Below are positions 46,199 to 55,356 of a stretch of 64,000 bases of DNA, piece by piece (position 1 is the first letter of the stretch; every line of letters starts with the position of its first letter). Source of the DNA: Rhodoferax sp. U2-2l (lineage in GTDB: Bacteria; Pseudomonadota; Gammaproteobacteria; Burkholderiales; Burkholderiaceae_C); NCBI RefSeq assembly GCF_020594515.1, contig NZ_JAJCTH010000002.1:248001-312000 (forward strand), read 5' to 3'. Both the position numbers and the translations under genes were made by a program. The notes below the pieces were generated by a model. The model saw only the letters and a program-made list of their open reading frames with translations. It was not told the origin of the DNA and ran no database searches.

Positions 46199-47308
46199 AT
46201 GCTTGGTAACCCCATGAACATCCCGCCGGTGTCGATTGCCGCCGCCAAGGCCGCGCTGATCGAGCAGTACGCTGACGCCACCCTGCGCCGCCGTGCCTCC
46301 ATGCTGTGGGGCACCCGCGGCGTGGGCAAATCGTCCATCGTGCGCCAGGTGGCGGCGCATTTCAAGGTGCCGCTGGTCGATTTGCGCCTGACCACCATCG
46401 AGCCGGTGGACATTCGCGGCGCCATCTATGCCGACGACCAGCTGGCCAAAACCGTGTGGTTTCCGCCCGAGTTTTTGCCCTCACCCGATGAACCGGCGGG
46501 CATTTTGTTTCTGGACGAACTCACCGCGGCTGACAAACGCTTGCAGGTGTCGGCTTATTCGCTGATCCTGGACCGGCGCGTGGGCAACTACCACCTGCCC
46601 GATGGCTGGCAGGTGATCGCCGCGGGCAACGCCAGCTTTCATGACGCGGTCAGCAACGACATGGGCACCGCGCTGGCCGACCGCATGTTCCACTTCAACG
46701 TGCAAACGGTGATCGACGCCTTTCTGGCCCACGCCCTGGCGCAGGACTTTGCCCCCGAAGTCATGGCTTATCTGCGGGTGCGGCCCGACAAACTGGACGA
46801 CACGCAGGCGCAGCTGGCCAACGACTACCTGATCGGCGCCAGTCCGCGCGGCTGGGAAGACATCTCCAACGTGCTCAAGTCGGGGCTGTCGGAACAAGCC
46901 AAGCGGGTGTTTGTGCAGGGCCGCATCGGCGCGGCCAACGCCGCCGAGTTTTTTGGTGTGCTGCGCGAAATCCAGGCCGCCGTCGACGTGGTGCGCTTGC
47001 TGGCAGCACCGCGCGGCACCGAAACCACCGCGCTGCTGCCCAAAACGCTGGACGGCCTCTACGGCACCATCTACGGCCTGTTGGCAGCCTGCCGCGATGA
47101 AGCCACGGTGGCCAGGGCGCTGGAGGTCATCGAACAGTTTGCCGACATCCGCAGCAAAGCCCCGCTGCCCATTCTGGAGGGCCAGACGCTGGCGATGGAG
47201 CTGCTGATGCAGCGTGCGCTGGAAAGTGGCCTGGAGGCGGCCATCCTCGACAGCCCGGCTTATGCGCGCTACTTGGAGCGGCGCGCCCGCGAGGACCAGC
47301 GTGGCTGA
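46199..47308 (+). CDS. MoxR-type AAA+ ATPase
   Basis: This 369-residue AAA+ protein has Walker A GTRGVGKS (38-45), Walker B ILFLDEL (102-108), DIRGAIYADD in the substrate loop, VIAAGN as sensor 1 and an arginine-rich C-terminal helix. MoxR ATPases act with VWA-domain partners to insert metals or cofactors or assemble complexes. Its stop overlaps the GTG start of the VWA protein by eight bases, as expected for a working pair. AAGG lies upstream of ATG 46199; ATG 46214 is possible. Confidence 0.88.
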   Translation: MLGNPMNIPPVSIAAAKAALIEQYADATLRRRASMLWGTRGVGKSSIVRQVAAHFKVPLVDLRLTTIEPVDIRGAIYADDQLAKTVWFPPEFLPSPDEPAGILFLDELTAADKRLQVSAYSLILDRRVGNYHLPDGWQVIAAGNASFHDAVSNDMGTALADRMFHFNVQTVIDAFLAHALAQDFAPEVMAYLRVRPDKLDDTQAQLANDYLIGASPRGWEDISNVLKSGLSEQAKRVFVQGRIGAANAAEFFGVLREIQAAVDVVRLLAAPRGTETTALLPKTLDGLYGTIYGLLAACRDEATVARALEVIEQFADIRSKAPLPILEGQTLAMELLMQRALESGLEAAILDSPAYARYLERRAREDQRG

Positions 47309-48695
47309 GAGCCAGAGCGCCGGTGCCACGCCGCACCGGCACCGCGGCACCCGCGCGATTGCGCGCATGGTGGAGTACGCGCCGTCCACCGGCGGTCTGG
47401 CCTTGTGGGTCAAGCATCAGAACGCGCCTGAGCGGCAAGCTCTTTCGACCTCTGGCTCTTGTGTGGTCACGGACGGCTGCACGATTTTTTATGGCGCAGA
47501 GTTTGAGAAGCTACCGCTGCCCGAGCAGGTGGGCCACGTCGCCCACGAGGTGTTGCACATCGCCTTGCGTCACCCGCAACGTTACCTGGACCTGCAGCAT
47601 CTGTTGGGCGATGTGGACCTGGCGTTGTTCAACATTTGCGCCGATGCCATTGTCAACAGCGCCCTGAGCCACGTGAGCTGGCTGCAGCTGCCCAGCCACG
47701 CGGTGTATCTGGACAAATTGCTGAAAACCACGCTGCAGCTGGAGCAGCCGGTCGACCAGGCCCTGCTGCAATGGGATGTGGAAACCCTGTACCGTGCGGT
47801 GGACGACCGGGCGGCGCAAGGCCGACGTGGCAAAGGTGCTGGCAACAGCGCTGGCGCGGCGCCCAACCCGTCTAACGCGGGGAACGCAGGCGCGGCCAAT
47901 GCCTCCCGCCGGCCAACGGCCGAGTCCGGTGGGCCCGGCCAGCCTGCTGAAGGCCAGCGCGCCGCGCGGGTGCTGGCGATGGGACGAGCGTCGCAGGCCG
48001 ATCTGGTGCCCGGCCCCGCCACCCAGGGGCCGCCGGAAGAAGCGGCCGAGGCCGCCCGCCAGTGGCGCGAGCGTCTCACCCGCGCCCACGCCGGGGATGG
48101 CGCGCACTCGATGTTGCGCACCCTGATGGCGGACCTGCCCCGCACCCGCACCCCCTGGGAGCAGGTGCTGCGCACCCAGTTGGCGCGCAGCCTGTCCCAA
48201 GAGCCCGAGCTGTCCTGGTCGCGCCCCTCGCGCTCTTACCTGGCCAACCAGGGGCGCAGTGGCCCGCACCACCGCATGCCGTTCGAGCCCGGCACCAGCC
48301 CGAACCGGGCGGTGCCGCGCTTGGTGCTGGTGGTGGATGTGTCGGGCTCTATTGACGACGAGCTGATGCAGCGCTTTGCCCGCGAGATCGAGGCCATCAC
48401 CCGCCGCCTGGCGGCCGGTATCACGTTGGTGGTGGGGGACGACCGCGTGCAGCGGGTCGAAGTGTTCAAACCGGGCCGCTCCAAGCTGAGCGAGATGGGT
48501 TTTAACGGCGGCGGTGGCACCGACTTCACCCCGCTGCTGGAAGAAGCCGACCGGCACCACCCGGACATCACCGTGGTGCTGACCGATCTGGACGGCCCGG
48601 CGCGCTACCAGCCGCGCTGCCCGGTGCTGTGGGCGGTGCCGCAGGCCTTTGCCTCCGCTGCGCCGCCGTTCGGGCGCAAGCTGGTGCTGAGCTGA
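47301..48695 (+). CDS. DUF2201 protein: metallopeptidase-like domain plus VWA domain
   Basis: This 464-residue protein has two parts. The N-terminal domain has HEVLH at 82-86 (HExxH zinc motif), H91, and NICADAIVN at 111-119, the pattern of the DUF2201 putative metallopeptidase. A low-complexity Ala/Gly/Pro linker (about 175-250) follows. The C-terminal VWA-like domain carries the MIDAS motif DVSGS (346-350), then GGGGTDFTP and VVLTDLDGP. I start at GTG 47301, which overlaps the ATPase stop; ATG 47367 is possible. No signal peptide is seen, so both domains are probably cytoplasmic. The substrate is unknown. Confidence 0.85.
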   Translation: MAESQSAGATPHRHRGTRAIARMVEYAPSTGGLALWVKHQNAPERQALSTSGSCVVTDGCTIFYGAEFEKLPLPEQVGHVAHEVLHIALRHPQRYLDLQHLLGDVDLALFNICADAIVNSALSHVSWLQLPSHAVYLDKLLKTTLQLEQPVDQALLQWDVETLYRAVDDRAAQGRRGKGAGNSAGAAPNPSNAGNAGAANASRRPTAESGGPGQPAEGQRAARVLAMGRASQADLVPGPATQGPPEEAAEAARQWRERLTRAHAGDGAHSMLRTLMADLPRTRTPWEQVLRTQLARSLSQEPELSWSRPSRSYLANQGRSGPHHRMPFEPGTSPNRAVPRLVLVVDVSGSIDDELMQRFAREIEAITRRLAAGITLVVGDDRVQRVEVFKPGRSKLSEMGFNGGGGTDFTPLLEEADRHHPDITVVLTDLDGPARYQPRCPVLWAVPQAFASAAPPFGRKLVLS

Positions 48696-48706
48696 AGGCC
48701 GCTGCC

Positions 48707-49654
48707 ATGACGGCACCCCCGCTGACCCATCACGACATCCTGGCGCTGGTGGCGCCGTTTACCCGCTGTGGCCGTCATGTGGACTTGGCCGCCACGGACC
48801 GCGTGCAGCGGCGTGTGGTGTTCAAGCCGACCGACCGCGCTGCCGACGTGCCCGAGTTATCCGGCTTGCGTGAACGGCTGGAGCTGGAACAAGTGGCAGC
48901 TCGCCGCTACTGCCTGACCCGCACCCTGGTCCTGCCCAGCGGGTTGACGGCGCGATTGCAAGCCACGGGCGCCGAGCCCGGTGTTTTGCTGCGCCAGATC
49001 GACGCGGTGCCCGCTGCGCTGCACTTTTTAAGTGGTGAAGGTTTTGCCATCACCCGCCACTACGCCCTGCGCTCAGACGCGTTGGCGCCGGTGTTGACCA
49101 GTGGCGTGGTGCAGGTGGATGGGGCGGCCCTGACGCTGACGGTGCCTGCTGTGCGCAACGTGTCAGCCAACGTGGAACTGGTCGCGACACCAGGCCAGGC
49201 GCTCGACATTCCGCAAGACCTGCTGGCGGTGCTGGGCTGGCCCTGGTCACCTGTGAGCCCTGGTCTGAACGGCTGGACGGGCAAATTTCGCCTGCGGGGC
49301 ACATCCGACAAACGCACCCGCCGCGCCGAAGTGGCCCTGGAACTGGCCGCGCGGCACCTGGCGCAAACGCTGGCCGCACCCCCGGCTGACTTTCATGACC
49401 GACACTTGGCGGCCCGCCGGCGGGTGGTGCTGCGTCGGGCCATCCCGGTGCTGACGCCGCTGTCGATGCTGGTGACGGTGCTGGCCATGCCGCGGCTGGG
49501 GCAGGACACGATTCCGGGCTTGTGGACGCTGGTCTACCAGGTGCCCACGGTGCTGATCGCCATCAGTTTCATGACGCAGGATCTGCCGCAGTTTGAAATC
49601 CCGCCCTGGCCGCGCCGTCTCGCTGCAACCAGCTGGTGGTCATCCAGGACTTGA
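48707..49654 (+). CDS. Uncharacterised membrane protein, paralogue 2 of the MoxR unit
   Basis: This 315-residue protein shares the LTHHDIL..V.PFTRCGR start, DLAATDRVQRRVVFK, a C-terminal double span (RAIPVLTPLSMLVTVLAMPRL and LWTLVYQVPTVLIAISF) and the ending PPWPRRLAATSWW with the gene at 45174. It begins 11 bases after the DUF2201 gene, so the unit is paralogue, ATPase, VWA-peptidase, paralogue. Function unknown; the two proteins may form a hetero-oligomeric membrane platform or be targets of the ATPase. Confidence 0.75.
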   Translation: MTAPPLTHHDILALVAPFTRCGRHVDLAATDRVQRRVVFKPTDRAADVPELSGLRERLELEQVAARRYCLTRTLVLPSGLTARLQATGAEPGVLLRQIDAVPAALHFLSGEGFAITRHYALRSDALAPVLTSGVVQVDGAALTLTVPAVRNVSANVELVATPGQALDIPQDLLAVLGWPWSPVSPGLNGWTGKFRLRGTSDKRTRRAEVALELAARHLAQTLAAPPADFHDRHLAARRRVVLRRAIPVLTPLSMLVTVLAMPRLGQDTIPGLWTLVYQVPTVLIAISFMTQDLPQFEIPPWPRRLAATSWWSSRT

Positions 49655-49681
49655 GGCGCTTGCCCCGGGCCTCGACGGCGG

Positions 49682-49756
49682 GGATGCATGGACCCTGTCT
49701 GTGATGCCGGACTTGATCCGGCATCCATTGCGCGCGCCCGGCGTTGGCGCCCGCCA
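49682..49756. repeat. Dispersed repeat, family B, between convergent genes
   Basis: GATGCCGG (49703-49710) and CCGGCATC (49718-49725) form a perfect hairpin around ACTTGAT. On the minus strand the unit reads GGATGCCGGATCAAGTCCGG (49726-49707), which matches GGATGCCGGATCA at 10812-10824. The element lies between convergent genes, and on either strand it could end or protect transcripts. Confidence 0.6.
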
Positions 49757-49757
49757 G

Positions 49758-50696
49758 TCAGTCGCGCGGTGGTGAGCCGGCCAGCGAGGCCGCTTCCAGA
49801 ATCGGGTGGTCAATCTTGTGCAGAAAGCCCAGCGTGGCGCGCGGTGAGTTGTTCAGCAGCTGGGCGATTTCTTCCACATCGTCGGGGATGGCGGCGTTCT
49901 CCCAGTCGACCGCGGTGTGGCGCGCCAGGCGCACCGCCAGCACCACACATTTGACGTTGCTGCGCTCGGCGTGGCGGTTGTCGCTGATGTTGATCAGCAA
50001 CTCCGGCAGGTGCCACATCTTCATCAGTGCCTGGCGCAAGTCGGCCACCTCGGCGCCCAGGATGTCTTTCTGGATGACGCTGGAGCGCAAGGTGCTGTCG
50101 GCCAATTGGGCTTCGCGGATCTTGACGGCCAGCGTGGGCGCATGTAACCACACCAGCATCTCGGCAAAATCATTCAGAAACGCCGCCTGGTGGATGATGG
50201 TTGCATCGGTATCGCCCCTGTGCACCGCGAACGCCAGTGCAAACTGGCCAGCGCGCTCTGCTCGTCGTAGCAGCTGTTGCAGCCCGTCGCGCGCTTGCGC
50301 TTGGTCGGCCAGCCAGTCTTCCACGGTGCGCTGCGGCCCGAAGTGCCTGAAAAAAGGCGAGATACCCATCAAGACCAGCGACGTGGTGATCGACTCCGTC
50401 TGGGTGGCGTGGCTGGGTTTACGCAGGCCGGCGGCAAAAGACAGGACTTTCAATGTCATCAGCGGGTCTGCCTGAATCACCGAGGTGAGCATGTTGGCGT
50501 CCACATCGTCTTCCCGCGCGCGCAGGTCTTCCAGCGCGGCGGCCGTCGCGGCCAGCACCGGGATTTCGGCGTGCAAAAAGTACTGGGTCCAGGCGCCAAT
50601 GTGCGGCAAGGCGGCCTTCAGATACGTGGCGGGCGGCAAGAGCGGCGCAACCGGTGCCGCCGTTGCAGCGCCAGGCTGGGGAGTGGGGTCGGTCAT
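49758..50696 (-). CDS. HDOD-domain protein
   Basis: This 312-residue protein is dominated by an HDOD domain, an HD-like fold lacking catalytic residues, found in signalling proteins. Typical segments are IPVLAATAAALEDL, LMTLKVLSFAAGLR, TTSLVLMGISPFFRHFG and the C-terminal WHLPELLINISDNRHAE. No GGDEF, EAL or receiver domain is attached. ATG 50696 has GAGGAC upstream; the frame is open far beyond, but that stretch is antisense to selD. Its signalling partner is unknown. Confidence 0.85.
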   Translation of the reverse strand: MTDPTPQPGAATAAPVAPLLPPATYLKAALPHIGAWTQYFLHAEIPVLAATAAALEDLRAREDDVDANMLTSVIQADPLMTLKVLSFAAGLRKPSHATQTESITTSLVLMGISPFFRHFGPQRTVEDWLADQAQARDGLQQLLRRAERAGQFALAFAVHRGDTDATIIHQAAFLNDFAEMLVWLHAPTLAVKIREAQLADSTLRSSVIQKDILGAEVADLRQALMKMWHLPELLINISDNRHAERSNVKCVVLAVRLARHTAVDWENAAIPDDVEEIAQLLNNSPRATLGFLHKIDHPILEAASLAGSPPRD

Positions 50697-50831
50697 TTGT
50701 GTCCTCGTTCTAGATGTGGTCGGGAGTATGGGTGTTGCTGTCAGGCGGGTCAAGCCACGATGCGGCATGCTGGTTTTTATCGGCAAGGGCGGCTCGATAA
50801 TGAGGTTTTCCCTTTTTAGATCAGGATATTT

Positions 50832-51941
50832 ATGGCAACTCCCCATCAAGACAACGCTGTGGTCTCGCCCACACCCGACGCCCGCAGCCCCCGGGCGACC
50901 GAGCCGCGCCTGACCAGCCTGTCGCACGGTGGCGGCTGCGGCTGCAAGATCGCGCCGGGCGTGTTGTCCAGCATCCTCCAAGGCACCGGCGCCATGCCGA
51001 TCCCCAAGGAGCTGCTGGTGGGCATCGAAACCGCTGATGACGCGGCGGTGTACCAGCTCAACGAAAACCAGGCGCTGATCGCCACCACCGACTTTTTCAT
51101 GCCCATCGTCGACGACCCGTTTGACTTTGGCCGCATTGCCGCCACCAACGCCATCAGCGATGTGTACGCCATGGGTGGTACCCCGATCATGGCGCTGGCG
51201 CTGGTGGGTATGCCGATTGCCGTGTTGTCCATCGAGACCATCGGCAAGATTTTGGAAGGCGGCGCCAGCGTCTGCCGCGCGGCGGGCATCCCGATTGCGG
51301 GTGGCCACACCATTGATTCGGTCGAGCCGATTTACGGCCTGGTGGCGCTGGGTTTGGTGCACCCCAGCCGGGTCAAGAAAAACGCCAGCGCGCAGGTGGG
51401 CGACAAGCTCGTTCTGGGCAAGCCGATTGGCGTGGGCATCTTGTCGGCCGCGCTCAAAAAGAACAACCTGGACGCATCCGGCTACGCACAGATGATGGCC
51501 GTGACGACCCAGCTCAACACCCCGGGCCCGGCGCTGGCTGCGCTGCCAGGCGTGCATGCCATGACCGACGTGACCGGCTTTGCCCTGGCGGGGCATGCGC
51601 TGGAGATTGCGCGCGGCGCGGGGGTCACCGTGACGCTGGACTGGGCGAACGTGCCCTTGCTGACTGGCGTGCGCGAGCTGGCCCAGGCGGGCAACATCAC
51701 CGGGGCCTCCGGGCGCAACTGGGCAGCGTATGGCGCCGAGGTGCAATTGAGAGCCGACTTTGCCGCGGTGGATCAGGCGCTGCTGTCGGACCCGCAAACC
51801 AGCGGCGGCCTGCTGGTGACCTGCGCGCCTGATGCGGTGGACGCGGTGCTGGCGGTGTTCCAACAGCAGGGGTTTGACGCGGCGTGTGTGGTGGGCGAGA
51901 TCACGCCCGCTACTGACGGCGCCAAACTGGTGCTGCGCTAA
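50832..51941 (+). CDS. selD: Selenide, water dikinase
   Basis: This 369-residue enzyme makes selenophosphate from selenide and ATP. The active-site loop reads GGGCGCKIAP with Cys, not selenocysteine; no in-frame TGA interrupts it. ETADDAAVYQL, TTDFFMPIVDDP and GGHTIDS are metal- and ATP-binding segments. The product feeds selenocysteine or 2-selenouridine synthesis; the next enzymes (SelA, SelB or SelU) are not in this window. A probable redox partner lies convergent downstream. Confidence 0.96.
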   Translation: MATPHQDNAVVSPTPDARSPRATEPRLTSLSHGGGCGCKIAPGVLSSILQGTGAMPIPKELLVGIETADDAAVYQLNENQALIATTDFFMPIVDDPFDFGRIAATNAISDVYAMGGTPIMALALVGMPIAVLSIETIGKILEGGASVCRAAGIPIAGGHTIDSVEPIYGLVALGLVHPSRVKKNASAQVGDKLVLGKPIGVGILSAALKKNNLDASGYAQMMAVTTQLNTPGPALAALPGVHAMTDVTGFALAGHALEIARGAGVTVTLDWANVPLLTGVRELAQAGNITGASGRNWAAYGAEVQLRADFAAVDQALLSDPQTSGGLLVTCAPDAVDAVLAVFQQQGFDAACVVGEITPATDGAKLVLR

Positions 51942-52009
51942 AGCCGACTGGGTACTCTGGTGATGCCCTTAGTGGCGCCTGTTTGCTAACCTCATCACTA
52001 TATTTTATA

Positions 52010-52060
52010 TGGCTTATAGCCCTTATATATAAAGGGCTGTAGGTCAATTTGACGTATACA
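52010..52060. repeat. Dispersed palindromic repeat, family A (variant copy)
   Basis: TATAGCCCTT and AAGGGCTGTA (52016-52042) pair around ATATATA and are followed by GGTCAATTTGACGTATA. The layout matches the copy at 27829-27876: a stem with AGCCCT/AGGGCT arms, then a GG(C/T)C(A/G)ATTTG tail. It lies between the convergent selD and oxidoreductase genes, in a 225-base gap with no gene. Confidence 0.7.
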
Positions 52061-52165
52061 AAGTGCAGATGGTCGGCCCCGCGCCGCGTCGGATTTTGAG
52101 GCGAGTCAGCGGTGGCAACAGGCGCTGGCGGCGCCCCTGCCCACCGTGCGATGCCGTCGCAACCC

Positions 52166-53278
52166 TCAAGTCGGTACCGGGCCGCTGTATTTCTGGATGA
52201 AGCCGCGGTCAATGCGGTCCTTGAGCCACCACACCCAGCGACCTTCGGCCGACCAGCCGCCCCAGCTGGCAATGGCGTATGGCTCGCCGCAGGCCAGCAG
52301 GTTCAGGGTTTTGGCCTGCGGGGTGTAAGGTTTGGGTGCCACCCCGGCCAGCACGGCGCGCAGGTTGGCCGCCAGCGGCACCCCGGCGCGCACCGCATAC
52401 ACGCCGCTGCGCGCCACCGGGCGGTCCATGCGGCTGGAAACGTCACCCGCCGAAAACACCTCCGGGTGGCTGGTGCTGCGCTGGAAGGCATCAACAGCCA
52501 CAAAACCCGCGTCATCCAGTGCCAGGCCGCTGCCTTGCAACCAGCCGGGGGACTGCGCGCCAATGGCCATCAGCGGCACGTCACAAGCGAGCTGGCCGCC
52601 GTTGCCCAGCGACACGGCTGTCGCATTGATGCCGGTGGCGCGCTCCTGAATCACGGTGATGCCGCGCTTTCTCAGCGCCCGTTGGATGCGCGCCTGCACG
52701 TTGGCCGGGTAATTGGCACCCACCGGTGCGTCACCCGCCACCAGCGTGACCGACGCGCCAGCCAGCCGGTGCGCCACCGCGCAGGCCAGCTCAATGCCCG
52801 CCGCCCCGCCGCCCATCACTGCCACCCGCAGGGCCCGGCTGGCGGCCAGTTCCACCACCTGCGGCCAGAGCGCGCCAAAGGCTTCGATGGGCCGCACAAA
52901 CAGCGCATGCTGGCGCGCACCGGGCATCATCTGCTCAATCTTCTGTCGGTCTTGCACCGCGCCGGTGTTGACCGACACCACGTCGTAGCGCAGCGTGCTG
53001 CCGTCGTCCAGGGTCACGGTGCGCGTGCTGGCGTCCAGGCCGGTGGCGCTGCGCTGCAGCCACAACACGTCGCTGTTGGCCAGCAGCGGCGCGAGGTTGA
53101 TCACGCAGTCTTCCAGCGCGTAGTGGCCGGCCACAAAACCCGGCACCATGCCCGAATAAAGTTGACGTGGGAAGGGTGCCACCAGCGTGATCTGCACCCC
53201 AGCCAATGGCTGCGCGGCCAGGGTGGACAGCATGTGCACGTGGGCATGGCCTGCGCCCAGCATCACCAGATGTGTCAT
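52166..53278 (-). CDS. FAD/NAD(P)-dependent oxidoreductase of the SelD-associated type
   Basis: This 370-residue protein has a first FAD-binding motif VMLGAGHAHVHML (with AGHAH, typical of the group found fused to or beside SelD), a second nucleotide fold VAVMGGGAAGIELACAV, and an FAD-closing VFSAGDVSS. It is similar to type II NADH dehydrogenases. Elsewhere this module is fused in front of SelD; here it is a separate, convergent gene, so a role in supplying reduced selenium is plausible but inferred. Confidence 0.85.
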   Translation of the reverse strand: MTHLVMLGAGHAHVHMLSTLAAQPLAGVQITLVAPFPRQLYSGMVPGFVAGHYALEDCVINLAPLLANSDVLWLQRSATGLDASTRTVTLDDGSTLRYDVVSVNTGAVQDRQKIEQMMPGARQHALFVRPIEAFGALWPQVVELAASRALRVAVMGGGAAGIELACAVAHRLAGASVTLVAGDAPVGANYPANVQARIQRALRKRGITVIQERATGINATAVSLGNGGQLACDVPLMAIGAQSPGWLQGSGLALDDAGFVAVDAFQRSTSHPEVFSAGDVSSRMDRPVARSGVYAVRAGVPLAANLRAVLAGVAPKPYTPQAKTLNLLACGEPYAIASWGGWSAEGRWVWWLKDRIDRGFIQKYSGPVPT

Positions 53279-53299
53279 GAAAGCGCTTTCGTCATGCGC

Positions 53300-54070
53300 T
53301 CAGTCTAACCAGCGCAAGCGGGCCAGATATGCCGTACTGGCACCACCGGTGTTGTCGCTGTCGGCACCTATCGCCACTGCCAGCACGGGCGGCAACACCG
53401 CGCTCTCGGCGCCAAACAGGCTGGCGAAGTCATCCGCCAGATGCCGACGCTGGTTGACCCACTGTCCGGTGGCCGTTTCCGAGCCGTTGAGCACGATGTA
53501 GCGCACCCGCGCGCTGTAAGGATTGGCCCCGCTTTTGCCCGCCGGGTAACGCGTGTCCCACAGGTAACACAGGGTGGCGCTGGGCAGGTCTTGCCCGGTG
53601 GCGGAGCGCGCCAGCGACAGGGCGGCGCGTTGCAAAAACGGGATGTCGGCCAGCGGCTGGTCAAACATCACGCAGACTTTGAGCGCGGCATCGTCACCGG
53701 CTTTGGTGCTGATGTCGGCCAGCGGCAGGCCTTGGGCCAGTTGCCAGCGCCAGGCCAGTTCGGCAGGCGCTTTGCCGCGCCAGGCGTGGGTCAACACGCC
53801 GTAAGAGCGATCCGTGCGCAGGCGCAGCGCGGGCTCGCCCGGTGCGGTGGTCAGCTCAAATGTGGTCAGCGGAAACTTGTTATCCGGCAGGCCACTGACA
53901 CGCCAAGCCGGGTTCAGGCTGCCGGGGGAATCTGCTTGGAATGCGGCCAAACTCTGAGCAAGTGCGGTGGTGGTCCACGTGCATAGAGCACCCGTAGCAA
54001 TGAACGGTAGCGCCCATCTGCAACCCAGATTGCGCAGGAAGGTCATGGCGCGCGTCCGTTGACTGTTCAT
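53300..54070 (-). CDS. DUF3047-domain secreted protein
   Basis: This 256-residue protein has an N-terminal signal peptide ([18 protein letters not shown]) and the DUF3047 pattern: [49 protein letters not shown] and [12 protein letters not shown]. It is probably periplasmic. The reaction and partners are unknown. ATG 54070 has GGAAA in a good position; ATG 54046 would be an eight-residue-shorter alternative. Confidence 0.82.
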   Translation of the reverse strand: MNSQRTRAMTFLRNLGCRWALPFIATGALCTWTTTALAQSLAAFQADSPGSLNPAWRVSGLPDNKFPLTTFELTTAPGEPALRLRTDRSYGVLTHAWRGKAPAELAWRWQLAQGLPLADISTKAGDDAALKVCVMFDQPLADIPFLQRAALSLARSATGQDLPSATLCYLWDTRYPAGKSGANPYSARVRYIVLNGSETATGQWVNQRRHLADDFASLFGAESAVLPPVLAVAIGADSDNTGGASTAYLARLRWLD

Positions 54071-54084
54071 TGCAAGTTTCCAAA

Positions 54085-54122
54085 GCAAAACGGGTTAGCG
54101 ACAAAATTTGCGCTAACCCGTT
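54085..54122 (-). terminator. Rho-independent terminator after tRNA-Pro
   Basis: AACGGGTTAGCG and CGCTAACCCGTT (54089-54100 and 54111-54122) pair perfectly around ten bases. On the minus strand TTTTGCTTT follows. It lies just downstream of tRNA-Pro and partly upstream of the DUF3047 start. Confidence 0.85.
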
Positions 54123-54130
54123 AATTGAAA

Positions 54131-54207
<77 letters not shown>

Positions 54208-54228
54208 AAATATCTGGTGTTTGGACCG

Positions 54229-55212
54229 CTAAGACTGCCGATCCAAAAGTTGAGCCGCTAATTGTATCAAACACGTTTTGTGTGGTCCATCAGGCAGTAG
54301 CCCGGCGGCGGCAATCGCTCGCGCTGCCTCGTCGCTGGCGGCTTTGCGGGCCACATCGAGCGCACCGGTTGCCCGCACGATCTCCACCACGGCTTCGATG
54401 GCGGTGACGTCGCCGTTCTCGATGGCCACCTTGACCAGCTCGCGCTGTTGCGCGCTGCCGCGCTGCATGGCGGCAATGAGTGGCAGCGTGGCCTTGCCTT
54501 CGCGCAGATCGTCACCCAGGTTCTTACCCATCACGGCGGCGTCGCCGGTGTAGTCCAGCACATCGTCAATCACCTGGAATGCCGTGCCCAGCGCCTGCCC
54601 GTAGTGCGCGCAGGCCGCCTCGATCTCAGGTGATGCATCAGCCAGGATCGCACCGACGCGGGCGCTGGCTTCAAACAGTTTGGCTGTCTTGGAGCGAATG
54701 ACCTGCAGGTAACCTTCTTCGTCCAGCTCGGCGTTGTGCATGTTCATCAACTGCAGCACTTCGCCCTCGGAGATCACGTTGGTGGCCTCCGACAGCACAC
54801 TCATGATGCGCATGCTGCCCACGTCCACCATCATCTGGAAGGCGCGCGAATACAAAAAATCACCGACCAGCACGCTGGCGGGGTTGCCGAAGGTGACATT
54901 GGCGGTGGCATTGCCGCGGCGCAGAGAGGATTCGTCCACCACATCATCGTGCAGCAGCGTGGCGGTGTGAATGAACTCAACCACGGTGGCCAGGCTGTAC
55001 TGCGCGGGCCCCTTGAAACCCAAGGCGCCGCTCATCAGTAGCAGCAGCGCAGGGCGCAGTCGTTTGCCACCGGCTGAAATGATGTAGCGGGACACTTGTC
55101 CCACCAAGGGCACACCCGAATCCAGGCGCTGCTTGATGACCAGGTCGACCTCACGCATGTCAGGCGCGATGACTGATAACAAAGATGAGGAGGGAGTTTG
55201 GGTGACTTGCAA
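54229..55212 (-). CDS. ispB: Octaprenyl-diphosphate synthase (polyprenyl synthetase)
   Basis: This 327-residue trans-prenyltransferase has the two Asp-rich motifs: LLHDDVVDES (first) and VIDDVLDYTGD (second). SAGGKRLRPALLLLMSGALG is the usual IPP-binding start. It makes the ubiquinone side chain. Divergent location from rplU-rpmA is the common arrangement. The chain length is inferred from the family and cannot be read exactly. Confidence 0.94.
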   Translation of the reverse strand: MQVTQTPSSSLLSVIAPDMREVDLVIKQRLDSGVPLVGQVSRYIISAGGKRLRPALLLLMSGALGFKGPAQYSLATVVEFIHTATLLHDDVVDESSLRRGNATANVTFGNPASVLVGDFLYSRAFQMMVDVGSMRIMSVLSEATNVISEGEVLQLMNMHNAELDEEGYLQVIRSKTAKLFEASARVGAILADASPEIEAACAHYGQALGTAFQVIDDVLDYTGDAAVMGKNLGDDLREGKATLPLIAAMQRGSAQQRELVKVAIENGDVTAIEAVVEIVRATGALDVARKAASDEAARAIAAAGLLPDGPHKTCLIQLAAQLLDRQS

Positions 55213-55356
55213 GACAGTAGGCTCGGTAATGTGCGCAGATTATAGAAAGCTGCCCGCACCATCCTGGCGCGTTGTGTCAAGGAGTCTGTGATCAGTTTGC
55301 CACGTTGTGTGAAAACGTCAAAAGCCAAAAACGCCCGTCTGTGACATAATGCCGGG

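Noticed and set aside
49758..51863. Open frame on the minus strand joining the HDOD gene to about 390 more residues
   Set aside because: The extra part is antisense to selD, lacks recognisable motifs and reflects high-GC third-position bias. ATG 50696 has a proper ribosome-binding site.
50832..51941. Possible selenocysteine at the SelD active site
   Set aside because: The loop reads GGGCGCK with Cys codons; no in-frame TGA and no SECIS-like hairpin is needed.
52112..53308. Plus-strand open frame of about 398 codons opposite the FAD oxidoreductase
   Set aside because: No domain; the minus strand carries two dinucleotide-binding folds.
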